Shown here one piece after another: positions 36,028 to 48,171 of a stretch of DNA of 64,000 nt (position 1 is its first letter; every line of letters starts with the position of its first letter). This DNA comes from Magallana angulata (lineage: Eukaryota; Mollusca; Bivalvia; Ostreida; Ostreidae): positions 44,044,950 to 44,108,949 of the forward strand of contig NC_069112.1 of assembly GCF_025612915.1 (NCBI RefSeq). Direction: 5' to 3'. Below the pieces are notes generated by a model. That model worked only from the letters and a program-made list of their open reading frames with translations, had not been told where the DNA came from and ran no database searches. The position numbers and the translations under genes are program-made.

Positions 36028-37306
36028 TTATATTTCATACATGGACACATCTAGGTGTAAAACGCAAAAGAGGTATTTCTCAAAAAACATCGGAGATTTT
36101 TCAACAATTCTCTGAAAGATGAGTTCATCAAAATATATACGATCAACAATAAAGCCCTTTTTTGTGTAAAATACAAAACCACACCACTGTTTTTGGCACA
36201 CACATAGCTGGCCTTGAATTTGTACATACCATGGAGAATCAAATTTCAGTCTTATATTTTCATTTTCGTCTAAGATAACATGATAATGGTCATCAATACA
36301 AGCTTCTTTGGGCATTTTATTTTGATACAAGAAGGAACATTTTGTCTCAAGTAATTCTTCACCACAACACTTGCACTTAATAACACCATCTTGGGAAGCC
36401 TCTAAGAATGGATAATCTGAGTCTACATATAAACCACATAACTTTATCTCTGCGTGTTTGTGCTGCTTTTTATAATTATCTTTGGTATCCCAGATACACT
36501 GCATGTCGGTGCCTACTTCTGTTCCTCGCTCTCTGTGTCTCTCACAAAAACTTGATAGGGAGAATATAAAAGCAACACAGTGCTTGCAAGTTCCATTGTC
36601 CCTGAAAAAAAAAATAAGAAATAAATTATTTTTCATTTGTAAATTATTACTAATACATGCAATATGAACCTGAATAATTCAATAATCAGAATGTGACTAC
36701 AAATTCCTCTCTATACTGTATCAGTTTTGTGAGATTATGCTTTCATTGAAACAGAAAATACCATGAATGAAATGCAGGGTTGTCCCTTAACAATTGAAAT
36801 GGCAGGGGACATTTTAAAAAAGTAGAAGGGTGTCTGGGGCTCCTCACCTAGCAGGAGAGTGGCAGAAAAATTTGGGTATTATGTCAGTATAGGGAAGGAG
36901 ATTCCATGGGTCTTAGAGACAATCCTGTAACATAAGGTTACCTCAATCTGGAATATACTTACGCCACACAAGTGCATCTGCCTGACAAAATTTCCCCAGT
37001 TGTCTTGTTTGCCAAGATCCAGACATCATAAGGCTGGGCACTTTGTCTGGTCTCAGGCATGCAGGTTTCCCTCAAGTATATATATTTCTGATGGAGATGA
37101 TAGGCAGCCTTGACATCATCAATATGGCAAGCCATGTGTAAGCGATACCCATTATCCTGCTTATAAAGTCTTAGTCGTTCGTGAGTCCACCCACACCATT
37201 TCATTAAGTATATTTTCTTGCTTATACTGCAACTTATACCCCTGTCTTGCAGATACTTCTTTAGATCTGGTACTTGAACCCCTTAAAAATGAATTTGTTC
37301 TGTCAT
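36028..37306 (-). CDS. SAP-SWIM-YqaJ nuclease protein, shortened copy
   Basis: Two exons, 37306-36963 and 36601-36028, join in phase 2 at canonical splice sites. Exon 1 carries a SAP-like helix pair (VPDLKKYLQDRGI). The splice rebuilds a SWIM zinc finger: CTC, then C-K-H after seven residues (CTCVADNGTCKH). Exon 2 then has a YqaJ-type nuclease core: YPFLEASQDGVI with the catalytic Asp, LLETKC with the E-x-K pair, and WYVQIQGQLCVC. The N-terminal part expected of YqaJ domains between SWIM and core is missing, so this looks internally shortened. The Met at 37306 is followed after seven codons by an in-frame TAA (37283-37285), so translation would need the Met at 37204 or the copy is dead. YqaJ nucleases accompany ISL2EU-type transposons and also occur as many host-annotated copies in molluscs. 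Confidence 0.6.
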
Positions 37307-37424
37307 AGTTATGAGACGCCGTAAAACCGGAAGTTTACTTGCTGAACATTTTTGACCTAGCGTGATTAAACAACGAATGTTCCGGATGAACTCAAAACGC
37401 GGCTATTGCTCTGTCTGTATACTA

Positions 37425-37448
37425 TGACGTCAAAAAGGTGTGACGTCA
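37425..37448. promoter_or_regulatory. Two perfect CRE palindromes
   Basis: TGACGTCA occurs twice, at 37425-37432 and 37441-37448, with 16-bp spacing, about 120 bp upstream of the first Met of the SAP-SWIM-YqaJ gene. An ETS-like CCGGAAG lies closer in, near 37328. The layout fits a CREB/ATF-responsive promoter for the minus-strand gene (inference). Confidence 0.5.
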
Positions 37449-38239
37449 TATACTTTTAAATGACATTATAGATTTAAACCACTGTATGATACATCATGTG
37501 TTTTTCTCCATAAAATTGATGCATGTAATTTAAACATGTCTTATGATAACATTTTAAAGGAATTACTGTTTTAGCATATCATTGATTCTGTTAACAAATC
37601 TATGTGAATTAAAAAGATATGTTAAAGTCTGAATGTTTATTTTTGATGCAATAGCTAAATGTCAAGGTCTAGGCCAATACAGGGTATTTGTGGTAAAATG
37701 CAAATAAATAAAATTTATGAATAGCAACTGCTCTGTCATGATATTGGGATATGATATATGATCCATTGATACTTAACTGATATAGCATGTTGATTTCGTG
37801 TGTGACATGCCATTGAACATATGTTAGCTGCCTGTGGTTACTTATACATTAGAAACATATCCAAACGGAATCCATTATCAAAATAAAGGATTTTCAATAT
37901 TTTGGTAAATTGTCGACTAAAAGCACCATGGCTACAGACTGATTTAACTTAGTGCTTTTGTCTTCAATATGAAAGGTGAATGCCAGGATTATTTTAATCA
38001 TATTTGATATAATATTTCATCAAAAACATAATTTTTGGGTAAATCTAAGTATAAGGAGTTCAACATATTATAAACGTGCAACAAGAGAGCATGATGAAAT
38101 GTTGAAGTGTAAAAATTCCAGTTTGAAATCTAACATGGATGTCTTAATTGAAGGAACTGTTTATTTATGCTTGAAATGAATTACAATATAGACAAAGCAG
38201 GTTGAAAACGATTTTTACCGGTATATTGAACCTATGTAA

Positions 38240-40400
38240 ACACAAGAGGCCCATGGGCCACATCGCACACTTGAGGAACAATAGGTATGATAAAGTCAGC
38301 TTAATGGAGTCATAATACAAGCAATCTGGACAATGTACAATAATACACGTAGATCCTGTATAAATAAAATCCATTTTCCCCCTTGGAACTCGGATAGCCC
38401 TGATTGCTGCCAATATTTACAAGAGCAGACTTTAATCACCGCTCCTGCACATATATAGGAACTCAACGTTACGCAGGCAGGGATGACCGCACACCTACGC
38501 AACTCAACAGGTACCAACGTTTCCGCCAACAGCTAAACCTAACGCAAGCAGGGAGTGCCGCACATTTGCGCTAGAAAGGCCTGAACACCTGCAGGGATGA
38601 CCATACACTAGTGCTCCGACTCAACCACCACCAATACAAGCAGGTATGACTGTACACTTGTATTAATGCGATATAGAGCAGGAATGACCGCACACTTTGT
38701 ATCGAAGGTTAGAAAACACGGATGTTCACACACTCAATCTACCCATACCTGTTCAAGTTTAACCCCAAACAGTCGCTCATCATAATGTAATATACACTGT
38801 CCCTATATATGTGCCGGCCGAAAATAATTCATAGTATCTAAAAATTGGAAATCAAAAATAAACAAACTAATCCGGCCTAACCCAAAACTTCTGATGCAGA
38901 ACAACTTATATACATTGAATAATTATTATTGTATAAAAATAATCATCACAATAATTGGTTAACAGTGGATGCATTAATTAAAATAATCAAGAATCAATAA
39001 ATCAAGGGCAACAACTCAATACAGTAATACAAAAAGATTCTAATGAAAAAATAGCTGCCTGCTTCAATTTTATAGTCACATCACATGTTGAGTATTGCAG
39101 TTCTCAAAAAAATCCTTTACAATTGCTATAAATGGGATATTTAGCTACATCAAACTCTGAACCTTCTTGTGAGGCCGAAGAATTGTCCTGGAGCCAAAGT
39201 TTTAACAATTATAAAGAATCTTGCTGATTAGTTTCTGAGAAGAAGATTTTTAAAGATTTACTCTATATATTCCTATGTAAAACTTTAACACCCCCCCCCA
39301 TGTCACCCTACCCCCAGGGATCATGATTTTCACAACTTTGAATCTACACTACCTGAGGATACTTCCACACAAGTTTCAGCTTTCCTGGCTGATTAGTTTC
39401 TGAGAAGAAGATTTTTAAATATTAACGCTATATATTTCTATGTAAAATGTTAACACCCCCCCCCCCAAATGTGGCCTCACCCTACCCCCAGGGATCATGA
39501 TTTTTACAACTTTGAATCTACACTACCTGAGGATGCTTCCACACAAGTTTCAGCTTTCCTGGCTGATTAGTTTCTGAGAAGAAGATTTTTAAAGATTTAC
39601 TCTATATATTCCTATGTTAAATTTCGACCCCCCCCCCCCATTGTGGCCCCACCCTACCCCCAGGGATCATGATTTTCACAACTTTGAATCTACACTACCT
39701 GAGGATGCTTCCACACAAGTTTCAGCTTTCCTGGCTGATAAGTTTCTGAGAAGAAGATTTTTAAAGATTTACTCTATATATTCCTATGTAAAATTTCGAC
39801 CCCCCATTGAGGCCCCACCCTACCCCCAAGGATCATGATTTTCACAACTTTGAATCTACACTACCTGAGGATGTTTCCACACAAGTTTCAGCTTTCCTGG
39901 CTGATTAGTTTCTGAGAAGAAGATTTTTAAAGATTTACTCTATATATTCCTATGTAAAACTTCGACCCCCCATTGTGGCCCCACCATACCCCCGGGGGTC
40001 ATGAATTTCACAACTTTGAATCTACACTACCTGAGGTTGCTTCCACACAAGTTTCAGCTTTCCTGGCTGTTTAGTTTCTGAGAAGAAGATTTTTAAAGAA
40101 TTATTCTATATGTTCCTATGTAAAACTTCGACCCCCCATTGTTGCCCCACCCTACCCCCGGGGGTCATGAATTTCACAACTTTGAATCTACACTACCTGA
40201 GGATGCTTCCACACAAGTTTCAGCTTTCCTGGCTGTTTAGTTTCTGAGAAGAAGATTTTTAAAGATTTACTATATATATTCCTATGTAAAATTTCGACCC
40301 CCCATTGTGGCCCCACCCTACCCCGGGGGTCATGAATTTCACAACTTTTAATCAACACTACCTGAGGATTGTTAATAAATAAAAATAGAAAATAGAATTT
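38240..40400. repeat. Composite dispersed repeat: palindromic head, hairpin cluster, minisatellite
   Basis: The head CAAGAGGCCCATGGGCCACA at about 38241 is one that I remember as recurring widely in bivalve genomes. Then come the hairpin cluster (38468-38704), an AT-rich spacer and, from about 39200 to 40370, about seven units of roughly 155 bp. Each unit has CTTTCCTGGCTGATTAGTTT, GAAGAAGATTTTTAAA, a CCCCCC run and CACTACCTGAGGATGCTTCC. Units diverge mainly in C-run length. No protein is encoded. Confidence 0.75.
38468..38704. other. Cluster of five hairpins with a conserved 16-base loop
   Basis: Units at 38468-38503, 38539-38574, 38583-38616, 38633-38664 and 38669-38704 each have 8-10 bp arms around a 16-base loop close to CAGGGATGACCGCACA. 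The arms differ between units but keep pairing: GTTACGCAGG/CCTACGCAAC, CTAACGCAAG/TTTGCGCTAG, AATACAAG/CTTGTATT, CGATATAGAG/CTTTGTATCG. An A-C mismatch recurs at the same arm position in three units. A sixth, degenerate unit follows at about 38706. Confidence 0.6.
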
Positions 40401-40900
40401 GACCACAATTGTTACCATGCCCCTTGAAAATCACACCTCACCAAAAAAAAATGTAATATATCTACCTACTGTGAAATAAAACACAACACAATTATAACAA
40501 CAGGCTGATAGACCGAAACTGTGCATTCATAGTTTTAGTTAAAGTTATAGCGTGGTTAGTTGATAACAATTATACTGCGTCATTCAATATCACAAATAAA
40601 ATCAGGATTTTCGCAAGATATTCTTATTAAACAAATACGCAAACACGGTGGAACAGATTAATTATCTATTTTTAAAATAAAAATATTAATACTAGGAATA
40701 TCAATAAATGATTTGGTGAAGATGTATTTTATCATTAGGAATACAAAAACTAATAATATAATTTTTATAATCTATAGATTTTTCTAGAAATAATTTTTAT
40801 AAAAAAAAAGCGAAGGGAACAACTCTTCAAGAAATGGGAAATGTCATTAGATATGACACATTCCACTGTTACATATTGATACTTATTAATTTTTTTTTTT

Positions 40901-40974
40901 TTAGGTATTCGATCCGTACATGTATTAGCCCAAGATTCATTAAATCTGGGGCTCTTATAAATCGAATACCTTAA
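40901..40974. repeat. Small palindromic element
   Basis: TTAGGTATTCGAT at 40901 and its inverse ATCGAATACCTTAA at 40961-40974 enclose a 47-bp centre that also pairs in part (TTAGCCC with GGGGCT). A minimal MITE or foldback remnant. Confidence 0.5.
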
Positions 40975-41185
40975 AAGAATTATTTTATATGAAAAATATC
41001 ACACAATATGATATCATTTTGGTGTTATAACTGAATTTTGCTTTTTTAAACAATATAAAAACTGTCAAACAATCCAAAATTATACATTTAATGCTAAAAT
41101 TGACAGAATTTCTTTTGATCTATTCTGTCACAAAAAGAGTGATTTTTGTTTGCATAATTTTCTTAAGAAATGCAATAAGGTTTTA

Positions 41186-41460
41186 GCAGGTTTTAGCTAG
41201 GTATATGCACTTTTCGATAAAATCAGTTATATAAAGAGTATAATTATATATTATATAATAATTTGCTACCATTAAATAGTTCTAGTCAAGTAATTTGATA
41301 AATAAAGTGTTTGCAGGTTTTAGCTAGGTATATGCACTTTTCGATAAAATACATCATAAAATTAATCAGCCGCTATTCATAAATCGTTCGATCAGTTATA
41401 TAAAGAGTATAATTATATATCATATAATAATTTGCTAACATTAAATAGTACTAGTCAAGT
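41186..41460 (+). repeat. Tandem duplication of about 127 bp
   Basis: Two copies start with GCAGGTTTTAGCTAGGTATA (41186 and 41313) and share the TCAGTTATATAAAGAGTATA block. The second copy carries about 45 extra bases (ACATCATAAAATTAATCAGC and on) after TTTTCGATAAAAT. Few other differences, so a recent event. Confidence 0.75.
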
Positions 41461-41591
41461 AGAAAATGTCACTTTAACATAAAATATTTAATTTGAAAGC
41501 AATATTCGAAGCTTGTCTTATCACACAAAGAAACTTTGGAAATCTTGAAATCTGATTACATATATCTATTAAAGAAAATTCGTCTGTATCA

Positions 41592-44500
41592 TCATGCACG
41601 TCGAACCATCATAAAGGATGTTTTGATTCCATTAAAGCTGTTAGTCAGCGAATACCAAAAGTTACAATTTCCAGCGGCAGCACAGCTTCCGTTTCCGTAG
41701 ATTCCATTCAGGTTTGCCCACGTACATTCCTTATACCACCAGGCTCCCTTACGTGCAACGGCGCAACTAGTAGAGGCAACATCGTTATCTATATCTGAGG
41801 TGCTGAACTTAAAGCCATTTGTATTGGTAGTCCCCTCGCTCTCAATGGAGTCTTCTATTTAGTAGTTAAAAACATATATATATATAATAATTAAAACGAT
41901 ATGTCAGTTTCCTCGTAACAAGAAAATTTAGCAATAGACGATTATTCAGCCATAAGATGCATAATCTCAATGCACATACTGCAAGACAAGTTTTTACCTT
42001 TTATCTATTTATTTAACAGACATATCCAAACCAGCTCTAAAATGACCCTCTTTGGCAAGATATTAGGTCGTGCAAAATGTTTTGTAGATCAACGTTGAAC
42101 AAGTGTAATAGATTTAGAATTAAAAATATACAGCCTAAAATCTGTATTTTGATAATATATACAGATTATAATGTATTTTGTTTAGTATTTTTTATACAGT
42201 ATAGCAACGTGTGCTAAAGAAATAAACTAACAATGCAGGTACACGTATGCACATAAAACTGATTGAAAAACAAGTTTTTTATTTTTTTTTTTAATTCTGA
42301 CATATCCCGGTTAATGTATAGATACTGTTTACACCTGGTAACGTCAAAAGAACATGGTATTTAATAAATAAAACATTTGAAAAAATAAATATGGGAGCAA
42401 AGGCACACAATCAACATTCACCAAACCAATTTATATATAGTGGGTATTACAAAAAGTACCATAAAAATAATTAGTGCACTGATTCTAAAAAAAAGTTTAT
42501 TGAGTCCTATATATGACAAAACTATACCATCCCTTGTATTTTTCCTGCATTTATTGTCAAACTTAGGAATAAAAGCATATTGTTCAAATCTGTTTTTGAA
42601 TTTTAAAATCAATTTTTTGCGTTTTATCAATCCACATTTCTTTTAGATAAAATTGAATAATGTCATAATTTAACTTCTTCGTGACTACTTGCTCTTAGTT
42701 GGATCATCTTTTTTAATCATCAGAAAAACACGGTAAAACATACTTTCCCCCCTAAATTTTAAGTAGCTCATCTGCATGGCAATTCCCGGATACAGCCTTA
42801 ACTCCCCCACTAAGAATGTGAATTCGATTAATTAGGTTATCAATTTAAAATAATTAGTATACATTTAGGATACATTTCATAAATAAATAAATAAATATAG
42901 ACCAATCCATACTTTAAAAAAGTTAAATCCCTCGGCAGCCATCTTTAGGGAAAACCCATTGATTTCACACAGTAGCCTTTGTAGTTTAGAGGTGTATAAC
43001 TTTGTCATTTGACATTAAAAATCCGTTTCCGTTGCCCCAGGGTGAGACAACGCACATATTTAAGGAATAAATTAAATTCAAAATCACAAGACGCCCAAAT
43101 ACTTGGTTGCATAAAAAAGGAAAAAGATGATTTTTCCCGTTTGACCTATGGGTTGACCCTGCGAAGGGAAACAACTTTTGCAAAGTGTGGATTGGACTAT
43201 AATTTGAATTTTGAAAATGTTTTGTGTCTAGATGCATGTACCTGCATTTCCCTGATATGACCCGACTTTCAATCTCATTCTGTATCCATATGATTCGTCA
43301 GCTACACTGAAATTGTTATATTTTGCATACGCCCATCCTCCAGTGAATTTCTCGAGACGCACATAAAAATCTGAAGTTCCCAAAGATGTCAGTTGGTGAA
43401 GATGATCGTTTCCTGAATAAAATGTATTGCATTAGTTAACTACTGTTTTACAATCGTAAAAGTTGACAAGGATAGGGTATGATGCAAAATGCACGATACA
43501 TCATAGAAATATTTAAGTCAAATTCTGCATATTTTATTCTATCCTGCATTCTGTAACCAATCAAATGAAAAAGAAACGAAAATTAATGTTAAAATGCATA
43601 GACAACATCAACTTTACTTGTAATACAAAGTTATACATATCAGAATCTTTACAAAATGTTGAAGTTGAAAATTGATCTCCGCTACATTTTTTGTCAATTC
43701 AACAATAGCGTATGGTTACACAATACAGTGTAAACTTACAACAATTATACTTTTTGATTGGTTTATTTTAAGACCGTTAAAAACAGTTAAAAACAGAGAA
43801 ACACAAATATTTTACAAAAGATTAGACCTATAAACAGACAAATTATTAGCAAGAAACGGGCGTCGGTTATGTGTTTTTTTCACAATCTTTTTAAAAAAAA
43901 ATCTCCGATAATAAGGACGCATTTTCTTTCCCGGTAACTGATTTGATGAAAGTGAGAAATATAAGCTTAATTTTTTTGCGTAAAAAATATATATTTTAAC
44001 AATAGTTCCAAATGATTTATAACAACAAATGCATTTTTTTATTATTCATGAAGTAGTTATAATTACCCGAATCGGATTAACATTTATCGAAATTTTCAAC
44101 CAAATTTTTTTTTAGGAATAACGGCAACTTCGTTAAATATCATACCAAGCCAGTATTCTCCATCTGGCTCTCCAAATCCTTTTTTGTAATTGTCCCAGAA
44201 AAGGTAAAAGTCTACAGATCCGTCTCGTCTGTGTTGAAATACCTATAAATCCATATTTTATTGTACGTAAAAGTGTACATATATACATGTAAATATTTAA
44301 CAACACATGTAACCTTTAATTACAAACTAATTATTACTACGCTAACATATTGCACGCTACAGCATTACTAAGTAAAATATACTTTGTCTTTTTGTTTTAA
44401 TAAAATACAAAATGTCGACATATAAAGTGAATCTGCCATTTGTTTTTTGATACAAGTATCTAGTTTAACTAAATTAGATGTTAAAACAAAATCGAAATTT

Positions 44501-47372
44501 TGCACAAAAAATTTATTTTTTAAACGTTTTACTTTAGAATAAAATGTAAGTCAAAAAAATGGTTCACTATAATCTGCTAAAGGTGTGAGTATTTAAAAAA
44601 AAAAAAAAGGAATATTTTTAAAAATCGCATTGATTTGTCAAGTTGAAAATCAACTTCACACTTACTCCTTTGGTTTCCTCGTATTATCATGTTTTTAAAA
44701 ACATATTTTATATTTTGGCTACATTATTGTTTCTCTTTGATACTGATGACTTTATTTTTGTTAAAGAAAACCAGTTTTAAAGTACTTTATTAATATGATT
44801 AAATAACATTCCGATAAAACATTTACTATTCGTGATTTACCTGGACATCCGATGGTGTCGTATACTCGTTATGCGAAGAATCATTGTGGTTCTAAAACAA
44901 AATTGCATGTACCAATAATATATAATTATTATTTTAAATAAATTATCATTGAAAAATATGGTATTAGGTTATCATATTTCATATTTTAAACCAATATCGG
45001 CTGAATAGCCATATACAGTACTATCCAATTAATATCCATAACAAAAATTGTACACACTATATATTGAATTTAACAAAATATGATACATTATATAAATATG
45101 TGTAGTTAAAGAAAATTGATGATGACTACAGACAAAGTAAATGTAAATGAATTTCGTCCTTGCATACCTACCTCTGGCAATTTTTCATATGTAGAATCTA
45201 CGAGTTCTACATAATCAGGATGCGACCCATTCTATGGAAATATAATAGTAAAAGTACTCAAACTTATCAAATAGCTAAGCCTATTTTTATCTCGCGATAA
45301 GTTCTATGAATTTTGAAGTACGTCTTTTAATGCAGTTTGTATCATTCTTTATGAAACAATTTGCAAATATAATTCATTTAGGTAGGAATATATGAAAAAG
45401 TTATACAAACCACGGCATTATTGACGGCAACACACGCTTCATAGCTCGAATCTCTCAAACCCTAATCAAACAAATCAGAACTTAAAATCAGCACTTATTT
45501 GAATGATTAATTTGTTTCGTTGATAAACGTTTGTGTTACCAAAACATGAAAAAAAAACTATGCAAGTAAACCTGGAAACGATAAAATCAGATATACTTTC
45601 GTTTTGTAATAACATGTATATATCTACAAAATCAATAGCTATTTAAAAGTTTGGAACACATAGTGATTGAAGAAAGCAGCCTTTTTTCATGTAAAATATC
45701 AAAATATATTTCCCTTAAAAAACAAAAACTTTCTGTCAATGAACATAAATAAGTTCATTAACAATTAAATGCTAGCAGTATTCGTATAATTTTGATGGAT
45801 AAACATTTTCATTTTTCTATCACATATATACATGTAGATAGCATTGTTATACAAAACTTGTTTTAAAATGAGTTAACACATTAAATGTTTCCTTAAAAAA
45901 AGAGATGAAATCAATGACATATCATTAGGTTTATGATCCAGATATATAATATCATCTCGTTATTCTACGCAATGTTTGGTCAAATAAGAGTGTTATGTGA
46001 CAAGCTATGAGTTGTACATTTTTTAACGTAATTGTCGTCAGAGTACAACATAAGCTGCATTTATATTACCAGGTATGTCAACCCAAATCTGGGTTTTGTT
46101 CTGTAGTGTGAAAGAATCATTGTTGGTGGCGGGCCAATATTCGTGGCTTTTGTTGGAAACCGCTGCCAACGACTTTACATACCCGCGAAACTTTAAACAA
46201 TCATTTATTTAATATGAATCAAAATTGTTCTGATTATAATACCAACGAAATAACGTCCTGATCATGATTAATAACGAAAATGTTGACTACCCACAAACAT
46301 TGGCACGCACAAATAAAATGATTTAACACTATAAGTGCTTAACAATTATTTGGCAATTAATTACTAATTTCTCTTTTACATGTATTGGACAATTGTTTTT
46401 TGTTTCCAATTGTTGTTATGTATTATGAATGATAATAAGATATAAACAGTTAGAAAACCATTAAGTCCACACTTCATTCTGTGTTTTACCATTGTCCCAA
46501 GTTTCTGCCTCCCCATTTTTTTTGCTTAATACTTCGATAATCATAAATACCTTTGTGCCCAAACAACATTCATCCAATAAAATGCAAAAAGTCCAGAATT
46601 CTAGTTTGAAACACCCCTTCTACCACTAAAGGTTTCAATAAACAGATGGAAATAGAAAGTATACTGGGATTTTGCATTGCTTATGATATAAAAAGTACAC
46701 AGATTTTAAGTTGAAAAATTATGTGATGATTCCCGATTACCTCTAAATGATTAAACGATGTCAACATTTCTGATCATAAATATCCTTAAGAAATTTCTTT
46801 TCGTTCATGATAAGTTCTCTGTAGTAAAAACATTCGATGACAAAAACGTAAACATTGGTTATTATCCTCTGCATAAATTTCAATTGCATTTCTTTGACAG
46901 ATAGGTAATTTCATAGAAACTTGTCAAATATAGACGGTATCAATAATCTTGGACAGGCAATAGATAACAAGACCCCCCCCCCCTTCTTCACAAAAAAAAA
47001 TTAAAATTAAAAAATAAAAACAAAACAAAAAACAAAAAAGCCCAAAAACGAAGAAAAGAAAAAAAGAAAACAAATATAATTGTTTTCTTTGGAAATTTAT
47101 CTCAAACTGGAATAAGATTTGGATGCAGGCAAATATTTTTTTCCTTATCGGTAGACAAAAAAGCCCTCACAATTTAATTATTGATTTCATCAGTAAAATA
47201 CAACAATAACAATGTCTTCATAAACTATTCAGAACAAAAACACCCCTTGAATACACAGTAAAAGTACAATTTATATTTCATAAATTATTAAATAAGCTAT
47301 TTAACTTACCTCTGCCATTTTCTTAACAATGAAAACAACTATGATTACGTATACTGTACCGGTTATTTTCAT
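41592..47372 (-). CDS. Secreted fibrinogen-related protein with shortened FReD
   Basis: Seven exons in consistent phase give 251 residues: 47372-47310 (signal-like [16 protein letters not shown]), 45461-45411, 45231-45172, 44891-44841 (three short phase-0 exons), 44242-44146, 43412-43242 and 41854-41592 (TGA). The last three encode the C-terminal two thirds of a fibrinogen-related domain: [30 protein letters not shown], the calcium-site-like DIDND, and [18 protein letters not shown]. The first third of a FReD (the G-V-Y-x-I-x-P and first Cys strands) was not found between 44250 and 44840. The three short exons are Asn/Ser/Tyr-rich ([23 protein letters not shown]), not the usual coiled coil. 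FReD proteins bind microbial or glycan ligands in molluscs. A further weak exon at 46190-46070 does not fit in frame. Confidence 0.72.
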
Positions 47373-47379
47373 AAACTCA

Positions 47380-48140
47380 TATGCATTAAAACTGAAACTA
47401 AACTAAGCTGTGAATCAATCGACAGGTTTCCTTTTAAATTAAATATTTTTCTTCCTTATCTATAGCCATTTCCAAGTTGAAATTCAAATGCAGTATGCAC
47501 AAGGAATGTGCTATTAAAAAATAAGTAGATGTTAACAGAGATTTAAAATAAAAAACTAAAACATAATTTCAATTGTAGTAAATTTAAAATTTAATGTTAG
47601 TTAGATATGAAGGCTCTACAGAGCTGTTTTTGTCATCAGTCAATAATTAATCGTGTAACTTTATTTCTTAAGATATTTCAAATTCTTGATCATGAATTAT
47701 CGAATTGTTGACTCATTATCAAAAATGGGTAAAAACGAATGTGTAGCTATCAAATCGATCTGTTCTGAGTGGATCGACCTGCTGAAAACAGGAAGAGATT
47801 CTTGTAATTGATAAGGACTGAAGAGTTGCATGACACTTGAAAAATCTCAGCTATGTTAAGGAAGGTCTAAGAATTCTACCACGTGTGATTTAGAAAAATT
47901 TGCATAAGCCCCGTCCCTTATTCATGAGATTTTACGAGATATGGGTATTTCGGTAATTAACAAACATCTACCAAAATGAATATGATTAATTATTGGGTTT
48001 GAATGGTTCAAGAAAGGTGTACTGAAATAAACTATTCTTTATATCTCGCGAAATCATGAAATTCCTAAGTCGTCTGATGACGTATCGAGGTTGACTACGT
48101 CACACCGGCGCTTGCAGCTGTGATCAGAATAAACATGTGG
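47380..48140. other. Intergenic stretch upstream of two divergent transcripts
   Basis: AT-rich. Around 48077-48105 it holds CRE-like TGACGTA and CTACGTCA sites just before the putative plus-strand transcript. Nothing else is recognised. Confidence 0.4.
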
Positions 48141-48171
48141 ACTTCAGTGATATATTTCGGAATTTAACTCG

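Noticed and set aside
38165-38529. Minus-strand open frames over the composite repeat
   Set aside because: They cross the hairpin cluster and repeat head and encode no recognisable domain; repeat-derived translation is the simpler reading.
39200-40370. CRISPR-like array
   Set aside because: Units are about 155 bp, nearly identical throughout with no unique spacers, and the genome is eukaryotic: a minisatellite.
43009-43260. Open frames on both strands beside FReD exon 7
   Set aside because: They lie mostly in the intron and have no splice-consistent extension; the FReD exon on the minus strand explains the right end.
46070-46190. Extra exon of the fibrinogen-related gene ([15 protein letters not shown])
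   Set aside because: Its donor is phase 1 while every neighbouring exon needs phase 0, and its acceptor is weak.
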